Of a DNA stretch of 64,000 nucleotides, positions 8,878 through 17,500 are shown piece after piece. Position 1 is the stretch's first letter, and every line of letters begins with the position of its first letter. A program made the translations under genes and the position numbers. The stretch lies in contig NZ_CP061303.1 in NCBI RefSeq assembly GCF_018687695.1, positions 1 to 64,000 on the forward strand. The letters are read 5' to 3'. The DNA is from Polynucleobacter sp. MG-6-Vaara-E2. GTDB taxonomy: Bacteria; Pseudomonadota; Gammaproteobacteria; Burkholderiales; Burkholderiaceae. The notes beneath the pieces were generated by a model that worked only from the letters and a program-made list of their open reading frames with translations, searched no databases and was not told the DNA's origin.

Positions 8878-9798
8878 ATGTTTGAACTTCTCGGAATTAC
8901 CCCACAAGGGCTGGTGGCCCAGCTCTTGGTGGGGCTTATTAATGGCTCGTTTTACGCCATATTGAGTTTGGGATTGGCCATTATTTTTGGCCTTCTCAAC
9001 ATCATTAATTTTGCTCATGGTGCTCAATACACCATGGGTGCTTTTATTGCTTGGATTGGATTGACTCAGATTAGCCAATGGCTTGGCTTTCCAGAGCTCA
9101 CAATTAATTATTGGTTTGCATTAATCATTGTGCCGTTTGTCTTGGCTGGTTTTGGATTAATTCTTGAGCGCACGATGTTGCGCAGGCTTTATCACTTAGA
9201 CCATCTATATGGCCTTCTATTAACTTTTGGTCTGGCATTAATCATAGAAGGCATGTTCCGTCACTGGTACGGTATTTCTGGTGAGAGCTATCCAGCCCCA
9301 GAAATGCTTCAGGGTGCCATCCCCTTAGACTCTATCGGAATTATTTTGCCAATCTACCGTTTATGGGTTGTCGCAATTTCGTTAACCGTTTGCTTTTCAA
9401 CTTGGTACGTTATTGAGAGAACTAAGTTAGGCGCATACTTGCGCGCTGGTACAGAGAATCCCAAATTACTTCAGGCTTTTGGAATCAATGTTCCCCTGAT
9501 GATTTCTTTAGCTTATGCCTATGGCGTTGGCCTGGCTGGATTTGCTGGCGTATTGGCTGCCCCAATTTTTCAAGTAAATCCACTGATGGGTTCAAACCTC
9601 ATCATTGTAGTTTTTGCAGTAGTTGTTATTGGTGGCATGGGCTCAATCATGGGCGCCATTCTGACCGGCTTGGCTTTGGGCCTCATTGAAGGCCTCACTA
9701 AAGTCTTTTACCCAGAGGCTTCTGGTGTCGTAATTTTTGTGATCATGGCAATTGTCTTGTTGCTTCGTCCTGCTGGACTATTCGGACGGGAAAAATAA
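8878..9798 (+). CDS. ABC transporter permease, LivH type
   Basis: An inner-membrane permease of the HAAT importer with about eight hydrophobic segments over 306 residues. The N-terminal GLINGSFYAILSLGLAIIFG and NFAHGA motif and the internal GLAGFAGVLAAP are typical of LivH. It follows the binding-protein gene by 17 bp and precedes the LivM-type permease by 2 bp, so the two permeases are translationally coupled and likely form the heterodimeric pore. Confidence 0.93.
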   Translation: MFELLGITPQGLVAQLLVGLINGSFYAILSLGLAIIFGLLNIINFAHGAQYTMGAFIAWIGLTQISQWLGFPELTINYWFALIIVPFVLAGFGLILERTMLRRLYHLDHLYGLLLTFGLALIIEGMFRHWYGISGESYPAPEMLQGAIPLDSIGIILPIYRLWVVAISLTVCFSTWYVIERTKLGAYLRAGTENPKLLQAFGINVPLMISLAYAYGVGLAGFAGVLAAPIFQVNPLMGSNLIIVVFAVVVIGGMGSIMGAILTGLALGLIEGLTKVFYPEASGVVIFVIMAIVLLLRPAGLFGREK

Positions 9799-9800
9799 TC

Positions 9801-10730
9801 ATGAGTTCAAAAATAAAATTACTTTATGGCATCTTAGTTTTAATTGCGCTGCTGTTACCGTTTCAAGATTTCATCTACTTGGTATTTGCAATGAAGGTAT
9901 TGTGCTTTGCCCTTTTTGCTTGCGCCTTTAACTTGTTGCTTGGGTTTACAGGCCTGCTCTCGTTTGGCCATGCGGCATTTTTTGGAACCGCCGCCTATAT
10001 TACTGCTTATTTTTGTAAGGAGGCTGGTCTATCTCCCGAATTAGGAATTATCTTGGGTGTTGTGGGTTCCGGAGTGCTAGGTTTTTTAATTGGCTCTTTG
10101 GCGATTCGCAGGCAGGGTATTTATTTTGCGATGGTCACTTTAGCCCTTTCTCAAATGGTGTATTTCTTGGCAGTTCAACTCCCCTATACCGGGGGAGAAG
10201 ATGGAATTCAGGGTGTACCACGTGGAATATTATTTGGTCTAATTGACCTCAAAGATGACGTTGCGATGTACTACTTTGTCTTGACCGTTTTCTTATTTGG
10301 CTTCGCGTTGATCATGCGCGCTGTTCACTCTCCTTTTGGTCAAGTCTTAAAAGCGATTCGTGAAAACGAACCGCGCGCCATTTCTTTGGGATATGACGTT
10401 GATCGTTTCAAGCTCATGTCTTTTGTGATTTCTGCTGCTCTATCTGGTCTAGCAGGATCAATGAAGTCTTTGGTATTCCAGCTGGCAACATTGACCGATG
10501 TTCATTGGCATATGTCTGGCGAAGTTGTATTGATGACTTTACTTGGCGGCATGGGAACCATTCTTGGTCCAGTAGTTGGCGCCGGCATCGTTGTTGGTTT
10601 GCAAAACTATCTCGCGAATATTGGTTCATGGAGCACGATTGCAACTGGATTTATTTTTGTGGTTTGTGTTTTAGCATTTCGTCGTGGCGTTGTTGGTGAA
10701 ATTGCTGCGCACTTCAAAAGCAAAAACTAA
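9801..10730 (+). CDS. ABC transporter permease, LivM type
   Basis: The second inner-membrane permease, 309 residues and strongly hydrophobic. LivM hallmarks are NLLLGFTGLLSFGHAAFFG near residues 46-64, the cytoplasmic coupling segment AIRENEPRAISLGYDV and the GLAGSM segment that follows. It is the last gene of the five-gene transporter operon, and a strong hairpin follows its stop. Confidence 0.93.
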   Translation: MSSKIKLLYGILVLIALLLPFQDFIYLVFAMKVLCFALFACAFNLLLGFTGLLSFGHAAFFGTAAYITAYFCKEAGLSPELGIILGVVGSGVLGFLIGSLAIRRQGIYFAMVTLALSQMVYFLAVQLPYTGGEDGIQGVPRGILFGLIDLKDDVAMYYFVLTVFLFGFALIMRAVHSPFGQVLKAIRENEPRAISLGYDVDRFKLMSFVISAALSGLAGSMKSLVFQLATLTDVHWHMSGEVVLMTLLGGMGTILGPVVGAGIVVGLQNYLANIGSWSTIATGFIFVVCVLAFRRGVVGEIAAHFKSKN

Positions 10731-10752
10731 TTTCCTTTTATTATTTGGTTTT

Positions 10753-10784
10753 AGTGTGGCGCGAATTTCTAAAAGCGCCACACT
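10753..10784 (+). terminator. Hairpin after the ABC transporter operon
   Basis: A perfect 10-bp stem (AGTGTGGCGC / GCGCCACACT) with a 12-nt loop lies 22 bp after the LivM stop. No strong T-run follows on the plus strand, so it may act as a weak or factor-assisted terminator or as a 3'-end stabiliser. Confidence 0.55.
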
Positions 10785-10845
10785 CACTTAACTAAAAGAG
10801 ATCCTCATCGAATTCTCATTTTTCATATGGCCACTGCTTTTAGCA

Positions 10846-11583
10846 ATGGCCTTCTTTGCTGGCTTGGTGGATGCTGTAGCTGGCGGCGGCGGCCTAATCC
10901 AGGTGCCCGCTTTGTTTGCTGCATATCCTGATACCCAGCCAGCAACACTACTTGCAACAAATAAAGTTTCTGCAGTTGGCGGAACCCTAAATGCAGCCAG
11001 AAAATATTTACGTCACGTATCTTTGCCGTGGGCAATTGTTTTGCCGGCAATCGTTGCTGGTTTTATTGGCTCTCTTCTTGGAGCAAATGCGGTCAGCAAT
11101 TTTCCGGCAGAGCCTTTGCGTAAAGCTTTGCCATTTGTTTTGTTGTTTCTGTTGCTCTACACCTGGTTTCAGCCTTCGCTTGGAGAGGCGCACGCCCCAA
11201 AAATTCTCGGACGCTTCCAACAAGCAAAGGCCGCATTTCTTGGTTTAACAATTGGGTTTTATGACGGCTTCTTTGGCCCTGGTACTGGTAGCTTTTTACT
11301 ATTTGGATTTGTGCGCTTTTTTAGTTTTGATTTCTTGCATGCCTCTGCTGCTACAAAATTGGTGAATGTAGCCACGAATCTAGCGGCCATCTTAATGTTG
11401 GCAAGTCTTGGGCAAATTAATTGGACCCTTGGTTTTGCAATGATGATTGCCAATATTGCAGGCAGTCAGTTCGGTAGCCGGCTTGCGATTAAGCATGGCA
11501 GCGCCTTTGTAAGAAAAGCTTTTTTGGTTATTGTTAGTGTTCTGATATTGAAGTCGGCTTGGAATGCTTATTTCATCAATTAA
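10846..11583 (+). CDS. TauE/SafE (YfcA-like) membrane permease, start codon uncertain
   Basis: A membrane protein of the TauE/SafE family, proposed to move sulfur-containing or other organic anions. The repeat-type motifs GLVDAVAGGGGLIQVPAL near the start and GFYDGFFGPGTGSFL in the middle define the family. The ATG at 10846 gives 245 residues but would cut into the first membrane helix. The reading frame stays open upstream, and residues EFSFFIWPLLLA would complete the helix. The place where homologues would be expected to start is an ATC codon at 10807, 6 bp after an AAGAG ribosome-binding-like sequence. The start is therefore either non-canonical or mutated. Confidence 0.82.
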   Translation: MAFFAGLVDAVAGGGGLIQVPALFAAYPDTQPATLLATNKVSAVGGTLNAARKYLRHVSLPWAIVLPAIVAGFIGSLLGANAVSNFPAEPLRKALPFVLLFLLLYTWFQPSLGEAHAPKILGRFQQAKAAFLGLTIGFYDGFFGPGTGSFLLFGFVRFFSFDFLHASAATKLVNVATNLAAILMLASLGQINWTLGFAMMIANIAGSQFGSRLAIKHGSAFVRKAFLVIVSVLILKSAWNAYFIN

Positions 11584-11590
11584 ATCAATA

Positions 11591-11635
11591 TCTTAGAAAA
11601 TAAACCCCGTTTTTCTAAGAATTTTCTTAGTTTTT
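11591..11635 (+). terminator. Terminator after the TauE/SafE gene
   Basis: A perfect 10-bp stem (TCTTAGAAAA / TTTTCTAAGA, 11591-11600 and 11611-11620) with a 10-nt loop is followed by a T-rich tract. The right arm can also pair in a second palindrome, CTAAGA/TCTTAG at 11615-11630. It separates the permease from the parS site and mnmG. Confidence 0.65.
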
Positions 11636-11652
11636 GTTTCACGTGAAACAAA
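11633..11652. promoter_or_regulatory. parS: parS centromere site 1, upstream of mnmG
   Basis: The 16-bp core TGTTTCACGTGAAACA (11635-11650) is a perfect match to the conserved bacterial chromosomal parS consensus bound by ParB. Here the palindrome extends to 20 bp. It lies about 40 bp before the mnmG start in the likely promoter region of the mnmG-rsmG-parA-parB unit, so ParB binding could also influence transcription of its own operon. Confidence 0.95.
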
Positions 11653-11689
11653 CAAAATGCTATGATCATCGCCCTATCTGAGGCAAATC

Positions 11690-13612
11690 ATGCGTTATTC
11701 CAAAAGTTTTGATGTCATCGTAGTCGGCGGCGGTCACGCTGGGACCGAGGCCGCTCTTGCATCTGCTCGCATGGGTTGCGACACCCTATTAATTACCCAT
11801 AGCATTGAGAATCTTGGTGCCATGAGTTGCAATCCCTCAATCGGGGGAATTGGCAAGGGTCACCTAGTAAAAGAAATTGATGCGATGGGCGGCGCCATGG
11901 CAGCTGCCTCCGACGAGGCTGGCATTCAATTTCGTATTCTTAATTCCAGCAAGGGCCCCGCTGTACGAGCGACCCGCGCCCAGGGCGATAGGGTTTTATA
12001 TAAAGCGGCAATTCGCCGCCGCCTTGAAAATCAGCCTAATTTGAGCCTTTTTCAAGCGGCAGTAGATGACTTATTGGTTGTGGGCGATGAAGTTCAGGGT
12101 GTGGTTACCCAAATGGGTCTGGAATTTATGGCTAAAAAGGTGGTGCTAACAGCAGGCACTTTTTTAGATGGAAAGATTCATGTTGGTTTAAATAATTACG
12201 CCGGCGGGCGCGCGGGTGATCCCGCCGCTGTTTCCTTATCCGCAAGACTTAAAGAGTTAAAGCTTCCGCAGGGAAGGTTGAAGACTGGTACCCCACCCCG
12301 CATTGATGGCCGCACTATTGATTTTTCCGTCATGCTGGAGCAGCCGGGGGATTTAGATCCTGTGCCAGTGTTCTCTTATTTGGGTCGTCCAGAGCAGCAC
12401 CCCAAGCAAGTCCCCTGCTGGATCTCTCATACAAATGAAAAAACTCACGACATTATTCGGGGTGGTTTAGACCGCTCTCCGATGTATACGGGGGTTATTG
12501 AAGGTGTTGGCCCCCGCTACTGCCCTTCTATTGAAGACAAAATTCATCGTTTTGCCTCTAGAAACAGTCACCAGATCTTCTTAGAGCCGGAGGGCTTAAC
12601 TACCAATGAGTTTTATCCCAACGGGATATCTACTAGCTTGCCTTTTGATGTTCAATGGGATTTGGTTCGAAGCATCCGGGGAATGGAGTCTGCAGTGATT
12701 GTTCGCCCGGGCTATGCAATTGAATACGACTTCTTTGATCCTCGCCAATTGCGCCACAGTCTTGAGACAAGAGTGATTGCTGGGCTGTACTTTGCTGGCC
12801 AGATTAATGGCACCACTGGTTATGAAGAGGCTGCAGCACAAGGTATGTTGGCCGGCATTAACGCTGGATTGGCTGCTAAAGGTAAAGAGCCTTGGCTGCC
12901 CAAGCGCAGTGAATCTTATATCGGCGTTTTGGTAGATGATCTGATTACTCGCGGGGTTCAGGAGCCATATCGAATGTTTACAAGTCGCGCTGAATATCGC
13001 CTGAGCCTGCGTGAAGATAATGCGGATATGCGCTTAACAGGGATTGGGCGGGAGCTTGGCCTGGTGGACGACCATCGTTGGGAAGTGTTTTGCAGAAAAC
13101 AAGATGCTGTTTCACGTGAAACATCTCGTTTGCAGGACATTTGGATTGGCCCCAAACACGAGGCAGCCCTCTTGGTCTCCCAATTATTGGGACAAGACCT
13201 GTCCCACGAATGCAATTTAACGGAGCTGTTGAGGCGTCCGGGCGTTACTTACGAGGCAATCACCGCTTTGGGTAATGGAATCTGGGCCCCTGAAACCTTG
13301 GATGAAGATCTTGGTTTGGCGGCCCAAATCAGTGACCAGGTTGAGATCTCGATCAAATACCAGGGTTATATTGACCGTCAGGCGACAGAAATTGCTCGTC
13401 AAGAACACAATGAGACATTCCCACTGCCCGAATCGCTCGATTATGCGCATGTTGTTGGTTTGTCCAAAGAAGTACAACAAAAGCTTAACCTGCATAAACC
13501 AGAAACATTAGGTCAAGCTGGTCGCATTTCAGGGGTAACTCCTGCAGCCCTTTCCCTTTTGTTGGTACATCTAAAAAAGGGCTTGGGACGCACTCAAGAA
13601 ACGCATGAGTGA
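11690..13612 (+). CDS. mnmG: tRNA uridine-5-carboxymethylaminomethyl modification enzyme MnmG (GidA)
   Basis: MnmG works with MnmE to install the carboxymethylaminomethyl group on wobble U34 of several tRNAs, using FAD, NADH and methylene-tetrahydrofolate. The 640 residues match the family (629 in E. coli). The FAD-binding motif VGGGHAGTE begins at Val12. MnmG signatures SCNPSIGGIGKGHLVKEIDA and GQINGTTGYEEAAAQG are intact. A perfect parS site is embedded in the coding sequence at 13108-13123. The stop overlaps the rsmG start by 8 bp. Confidence 0.98.
   Translation: MRYSKSFDVIVVGGGHAGTEAALASARMGCDTLLITHSIENLGAMSCNPSIGGIGKGHLVKEIDAMGGAMAAASDEAGIQFRILNSSKGPAVRATRAQGDRVLYKAAIRRRLENQPNLSLFQAAVDDLLVVGDEVQGVVTQMGLEFMAKKVVLTAGTFLDGKIHVGLNNYAGGRAGDPAAVSLSARLKELKLPQGRLKTGTPPRIDGRTIDFSVMLEQPGDLDPVPVFSYLGRPEQHPKQVPCWISHTNEKTHDIIRGGLDRSPMYTGVIEGVGPRYCPSIEDKIHRFASRNSHQIFLEPEGLTTNEFYPNGISTSLPFDVQWDLVRSIRGMESAVIVRPGYAIEYDFFDPRQLRHSLETRVIAGLYFAGQINGTTGYEEAAAQGMLAGINAGLAAKGKEPWLPKRSESYIGVLVDDLITRGVQEPYRMFTSRAEYRLSLREDNADMRLTGIGRELGLVDDHRWEVFCRKQDAVSRETSRLQDIWIGPKHEAALLVSQLLGQDLSHECNLTELLRRPGVTYEAITALGNGIWAPETLDEDLGLAAQISDQVEISIKYQGYIDRQATEIARQEHNETFPLPESLDYAHVVGLSKEVQQKLNLHKPETLGQAGRISGVTPAALSLLLVHLKKGLGRTQETHE
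13108..13123. promoter_or_regulatory. parS: parS centromere site 2, inside mnmG
   Basis: A second perfect TGTTTCACGTGAAACA lies within the mnmG reading frame, where it encodes Val-Ser-Arg-Glu-Thr. Conservation of an exact 16-bp palindrome in coding sequence indicates selection at DNA level. It is about 1.2 kb from parA and 1.5 kb from site 1. Confidence 0.95.
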
Positions 13613-14273
13613 AGGGCTCCTTGCTTTAGGAATTGAGGATCTTGGCCTCAAATTAAGCTCGACCAATATTGCTGATCTGGAGTTATTTTTGCAGGAAATG
13701 GGGCGCTGGAATCAGGTCCATAACCTCACGGCAATTGAGGGAGAGAAAGATTCTATTAGGCTGCATCTGATTGATTCTATTGCGGTTTTACCGGTATTAA
13801 GACAGTTTTTAAAGGGCCCCTCACCCAAGATTGCAGATCTTGGTTCGGGTGGCGGCTTGCCGGCAATTCCGATTGCGATTGTTCAGCCGGAATGGCAACT
13901 TTCCCTGATTGAGGCCATTCGTAAGAAGACGGCATTCTTGCAGCATGTGCGGGGAAAATTAAAACTAAAAAATATTGAAGTGCTCTGTGAACGAGTTGAA
14001 GATGCTGCAGTGCAGCAACCAGCTCAATTTGATGCAGTGATTTCTCGCGCATTTACCAATCTCGCTCGTTTCTTAGACTTATCGTTACCCTTCTTAAAGC
14101 CCGATGGCTTGGTATTTGCTATGAAAGCAAAGCGCGCAGACGATGAAATGAAAGATGTTTCCATGGACGATTGGCGCTTAGTCGCCGATGAGCCCCTGCA
14201 TATTCCGAATTTAGCGGTGGAGCGACGCCTTTTGGTGTTATCCCCCGTGAGAAAATCCACCCTCAACTCTTAA
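13605..14273 (+). CDS. rsmG: 16S rRNA (guanine-N7) methyltransferase RsmG (GidB)
   Basis: RsmG methylates N7 of G527 in 16S rRNA; its loss gives low-level streptomycin resistance. The 222-residue protein has the class I methyltransferase SAM loop IADLGSGGGLPAIPIAI, the upstream NLTAI segment typical of the family, and VISRAFTNL in the catalytic region. It overlaps mnmG by 8 bp and precedes parA by 18 bp, the standard gidA-gidB-parAB order. Confidence 0.97.
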   Translation: MSEGLLALGIEDLGLKLSSTNIADLELFLQEMGRWNQVHNLTAIEGEKDSIRLHLIDSIAVLPVLRQFLKGPSPKIADLGSGGGLPAIPIAIVQPEWQLSLIEAIRKKTAFLQHVRGKLKLKNIEVLCERVEDAAVQQPAQFDAVISRAFTNLARFLDLSLPFLKPDGLVFAMKAKRADDEMKDVSMDDWRLVADEPLHIPNLAVERRLLVLSPVRKSTLNS

Positions 14274-14291
14274 GTAGACCCAAAAGTAGCT

Positions 14292-15062
14292 ATGGCAAAA
14301 ATATTCTGTATCGCAAATCAAAAAGGTGGCGTTGGCAAGACCACGACCGCTGTTAATTTGGCCGCGGGCTTGGCTGGACTGCAACAGCGGGTTTTGTTGG
14401 TTGATCTAGACCCTCAGGGTAATGCCACTATGGGTTCAGGCGTAGAAAAAGCAGACTTAAATACGAGTGTTTACCAAGTATTAATTGGTATGGCATCAGT
14501 CAAAGAATGTGCGCAGCGCTGTGAAAGCTCTGGGTATGACGTACTACCCGCTAATCGTGATTTGGCTGGTGCCGAAATTGAATTGGTTGATATTGATGCG
14601 CGTGAATCCCGCTTAAAAGATGCGCTTGCACAAGTCGCCAATAACTACGATTTTATTTTGATCGATTGTCCGCCGGCATTGTCATTGCTCACACTTAATG
14701 GATTGTGTGCGGCTAACGGTGTGATTGTTCCAATGCAATGTGAATATTTTGCGTTGGAGGGTTTGTCGGATTTGGTGAACACTATTAAACAAGTGCACGC
14801 GAATTTGAATCCAGATTTAGTCATTATTGGTTTATTGCGCGTCATGTTTGATGCGCGCATGACCTTGCAACAACAAGTATCGGATCAGCTCCTTGAGCAC
14901 TTTGGTGACAAAGTATTTAAGACGATTATTCCGCGCAATGTTCGACTCGCCGAAGCCCCTTCTTACGGACTTCCTGGCGTAGCTTTCGATAAATCATCGC
15001 GTGGTGCAAAAGCCTATTTAGAGTTTGGCGCCGAAATGGTTGAGCGCATCAAACATATGTAA
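14292..15062 (+). CDS. parA: Chromosome partitioning ATPase ParA (Soj)
   Basis: ParA is a nucleoid-bound ATPase that, with ParB at parS, moves newly replicated origins apart. The deviant Walker A KGGVGKTT (Lys11 to Thr18) starts almost at the N-terminus, so this is the short chromosomal form without an N-terminal regulator domain. The Walker B-like FILIDCPPAL follows near residue 120. The 256 residues are the usual length. It sits between rsmG and parB. Confidence 0.97.
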   Translation: MAKIFCIANQKGGVGKTTTAVNLAAGLAGLQQRVLLVDLDPQGNATMGSGVEKADLNTSVYQVLIGMASVKECAQRCESSGYDVLPANRDLAGAEIELVDIDARESRLKDALAQVANNYDFILIDCPPALSLLTLNGLCAANGVIVPMQCEYFALEGLSDLVNTIKQVHANLNPDLVIIGLLRVMFDARMTLQQQVSDQLLEHFGDKVFKTIIPRNVRLAEAPSYGLPGVAFDKSSRGAKAYLEFGAEMVERIKHM

Positions 15063-15087
15063 TCCGCAGAAAGAAAAAATAAAGATC

Positions 15088-15978
15088 ATGGTTGCTATTA
15101 AGAAAAAAGGTTTGGGTAGAGGGCTTGAAGCCTTGCTTGGAGAAAAGACTCAGCAAGCAAGCTCTTCTACTGATATCAATCGTTTGCCGCTAACCGCTTT
15201 GCAAGCAGGAAAATATCAGCCGCGTCAAAAAATGGAAGCGGGTGCGCTCCAAGAGCTGGCAGAAAGTATTCGTGAACAAGGTGTGATGCAGCCTTTGTTG
15301 GTGCGTTTAGTTTCGCCGGGCAAGTATGAAATTATTGCGGGTGAAAGACGCTTTCGCGCGGCAACGATTGCAGGCTTAAAAGAAGTTCCTGTTTTAGTTT
15401 CTGGAGCCAATGACCAAGCTGCCGCTGCAATGGCTTTAGTAGAAAACATGCAGCGTGAGGATTTAAACCCTCTTGAAGAGTCACAGGGTTTAGCTAGATT
15501 GATTGAAGAGTTTGGTTTTACGCATGAGCAAGCAGCAAAGGCGGTAGGCAAATCTCGCAGTGCTATTACCAATTTATTGCGTCTTGCTCAGCTAGCAAAG
15601 CCGGTTCAGGCCATGCTTCTGGCTGGCGACATAGATATGGGCCATGCCCGAGCGCTCTTGCCCCTGCCAGGCTCTAGCCAGGTTGCTTTAGCCCAAAGAA
15701 TCGCCGCGCAGGGACTATCAGTTCGTGAGGCAGAGCGTATGACAGCCGCTTTAGTGATTGCGGGCGGTCAAATAGGCGATAAAAAAGCGAAAAGTAAGCC
15801 CGGTAGCTCTTCACTAAGCCCAGATCCAGATATGCAGCGCTTGACTCAAGAAATAGCAGATTTGATCGGTTTAAGTGCTCAATTTAAGCTCAAAGGTAAG
15901 GGTGGGGAGCTCATACTCCGCTTTAGCCAATTTGATGAGCTTGATTCGCTATTTAAAAAGTTGGGCATTGAGTCTTAA
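15088..15978 (+). CDS. parB: Chromosome partitioning protein ParB (Spo0J)
   Basis: ParB binds parS, spreads as a CTP-dependent clamp and stimulates ParA. I chose ATG 15088 (296 aa), preceded by an AGAAAGAAAAA tract; the resulting start MVAIKKKGLGRGLEALLG is the conserved ParA-stimulating N-terminus. A reading frame from 15025 would overlap parA and adds residues unlike the family. The CTPase motif GERRFRAA begins at Gly85, ENMQREDLNPLEE follows, and a helix-turn-helix (VGKSRSAITNLLRL) recognises parS. Two matching parS sites lie 2-3.5 kb upstream. Confidence 0.96.
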   Translation: MVAIKKKGLGRGLEALLGEKTQQASSSTDINRLPLTALQAGKYQPRQKMEAGALQELAESIREQGVMQPLLVRLVSPGKYEIIAGERRFRAATIAGLKEVPVLVSGANDQAAAAMALVENMQREDLNPLEESQGLARLIEEFGFTHEQAAKAVGKSRSAITNLLRLAQLAKPVQAMLLAGDIDMGHARALLPLPGSSQVALAQRIAAQGLSVREAERMTAALVIAGGQIGDKKAKSKPGSSSLSPDPDMQRLTQEIADLIGLSAQFKLKGKGGELILRFSQFDELDSLFKKLGIES

Positions 15979-16006
15979 GTTAAGCAGAAAAATGTACCCA
16001 AATCCT

Positions 16007-16035
16007 TTGACATATTGCAGTGCAAACATTAAACT
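16007..16035 (+). promoter_or_regulatory. Candidate sigma-70 promoter of the ATP synthase operon
   Basis: TTGACA (16007-16012), a 17-bp spacer and TAAACT (16030-16035) form a good promoter. The predicted transcription start, near 16042, would fall at or just inside the presumed atpI start codon. Confidence 0.6.
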
Positions 16036-16038
16036 TTC

Positions 16039-16539
16039 GTGGCTAAATTGATTCCTCAAAAAAATCACTTTTCCGAGTTAAATGAATGGGATAAGCCCGA
16101 AGAAGTTATTCGGGTCTACAGCAAAGAAGAGATTGTTGCGCTGCAGCAAAGCGATGCAACAAAGTACCGCGCCCTTTCACCTTGGAAAGTTGTTTTGGCC
16201 CAAGTGTTGATTACGGCTATCAGCATGGTGTTTTGGTCAATTTTTGGGGAGCCGGTAGGGGTAAGCCTTTATACTCAGTCGGCCTTTTTAGGTGGTTTAA
16301 TTAGCGTCTTGCCCTCAGCCTTATTTATTACAAGACTAGAGGTAGCAAAAAAATCGCAACGATTGAATCCAGGAAGATTTTTAGCGGCATTGGTTTCTGG
16401 TGAATTTATCAAAATCGCCGTGACATTGATGTTGTTTGTAGGGATTGGGTATTGCGTCCCTGGCGTGCTTTGGGTCCCTTTGTTGGTGACTTACCTGCTT
16501 GCCTTGAAGTGTGTATGGCTAGAGAGGCTGTGGCACTAA
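16039..16539 (+). CDS. atpI: ATP synthase subunit I (AtpI)
   Basis: AtpI is a small membrane protein at the head of many atp operons that helps c-ring assembly or Mg uptake; it is not part of the final enzyme. The 166-residue product has a charged N-terminal region and four hydrophobic segments beginning near residue 52. The GTG start at 16039 is only 4 bp after a strong -10 element, so translation may begin slightly downstream (TTG 16048) or on a nearly leaderless mRNA. Identification rests on position plus topology. Confidence 0.82.
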   Translation: MAKLIPQKNHFSELNEWDKPEEVIRVYSKEEIVALQQSDATKYRALSPWKVVLAQVLITAISMVFWSIFGEPVGVSLYTQSAFLGGLISVLPSALFITRLEVAKKSQRLNPGRFLAALVSGEFIKIAVTLMLFVGIGYCVPGVLWVPLLVTYLLALKCVWLERLWH

Positions 16540-16579
16540 GTAGTAACTATTGAGATTGAAACAAAGGACTAGTTAAGAG

Positions 16580-17455
16580 ATGTCTAGCGAAGTAAAACAA
16601 GCCCATGAGGCAGCAGAACAAATGACGCCAACCGCGTACATTTCTGAGCATTTACAAAATCTCACCAGCACTGGTGAGCATCAAACATCCATTATTGATT
16701 TCAGCGTTATTAATTTAGATACTATTTTTTGGGCCTCTTTAATGGGCTTCATTGCTGTATTTATTTTGTTAATCGCAGCACGACGTGCTACCCCTGGTGT
16801 TCCAGGACGCTTCCAATGTTTAGTAGAAATGATTGTTGAGATGGTTGACACTCAAGCGAAGAGCATTGTTCACGGCAACCGTACATTTATTGCGCCACTC
16901 GCGCTCTTCGTATTTTTCTGGATCATCCTTTTAAATACGCTCGACTTAATTCCGGTTGATTGGGTTTTGGGCGTTAATCACTTCATCGAAGGTTTTGGTG
17001 TGCATGTCCCACACCACAGATTGGTTCCAACAACTGATTTGAATGCCACCATGGGCATGTCACTTTCTGTATTACTTTTGGTTTTCTTTTACAGCTTCAA
17101 AGTAAAAGGTGTGGGTGGTTTTTTGCACGAGCTCATTTCTGCCCCATTTGGCGCAAAGTGGTACTTGGCTCCATTTAACCTTGCATTGAACATCATTGAG
17201 TATTTAGCAAAAGGCGTTTCTTTAGGAATGCGACTTTTTGGAAATATGTACGCTGGTGAGCTGGTCTTCTTGTTGATCGCTTTGCTTGGTAGCGTATGGA
17301 CCTTTAATTTAGATTTATCCCTGTTCGGATTGGTGGGCCACGTTATTGCTGGATCAGCTTGGGCCATCTTCCACATTTTGGTAATTTTGTTGCAAGCTTT
17401 TATTTTCATGATGTTGACCTTGGTCTACATCGGGCAAGCACATAGCCATCACTAA
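16580..17455 (+). CDS. atpB: F1Fo ATP synthase subunit a
   Basis: Subunit a forms the two proton half-channels next to the c-ring. The 291 residues include several transmembrane helices and the family signature GMRLFGNMYAGELVFLLIAL, whose Arg (in MRLFGN) is the essential residue facing the c-subunit carboxylate. It follows atpI and precedes atpE by 45 bp. Confidence 0.97.
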   Translation: MSSEVKQAHEAAEQMTPTAYISEHLQNLTSTGEHQTSIIDFSVINLDTIFWASLMGFIAVFILLIAARRATPGVPGRFQCLVEMIVEMVDTQAKSIVHGNRTFIAPLALFVFFWIILLNTLDLIPVDWVLGVNHFIEGFGVHVPHHRLVPTTDLNATMGMSLSVLLLVFFYSFKVKGVGGFLHELISAPFGAKWYLAPFNLALNIIEYLAKGVSLGMRLFGNMYAGELVFLLIALLGSVWTFNLDLSLFGLVGHVIAGSAWAIFHILVILLQAFIFMMLTLVYIGQAHSHH

Positions 17456-17500
17456 GATTTCATTTTTAACCTACCTCTTTTAACTTCAGGAGTCAGCAAC

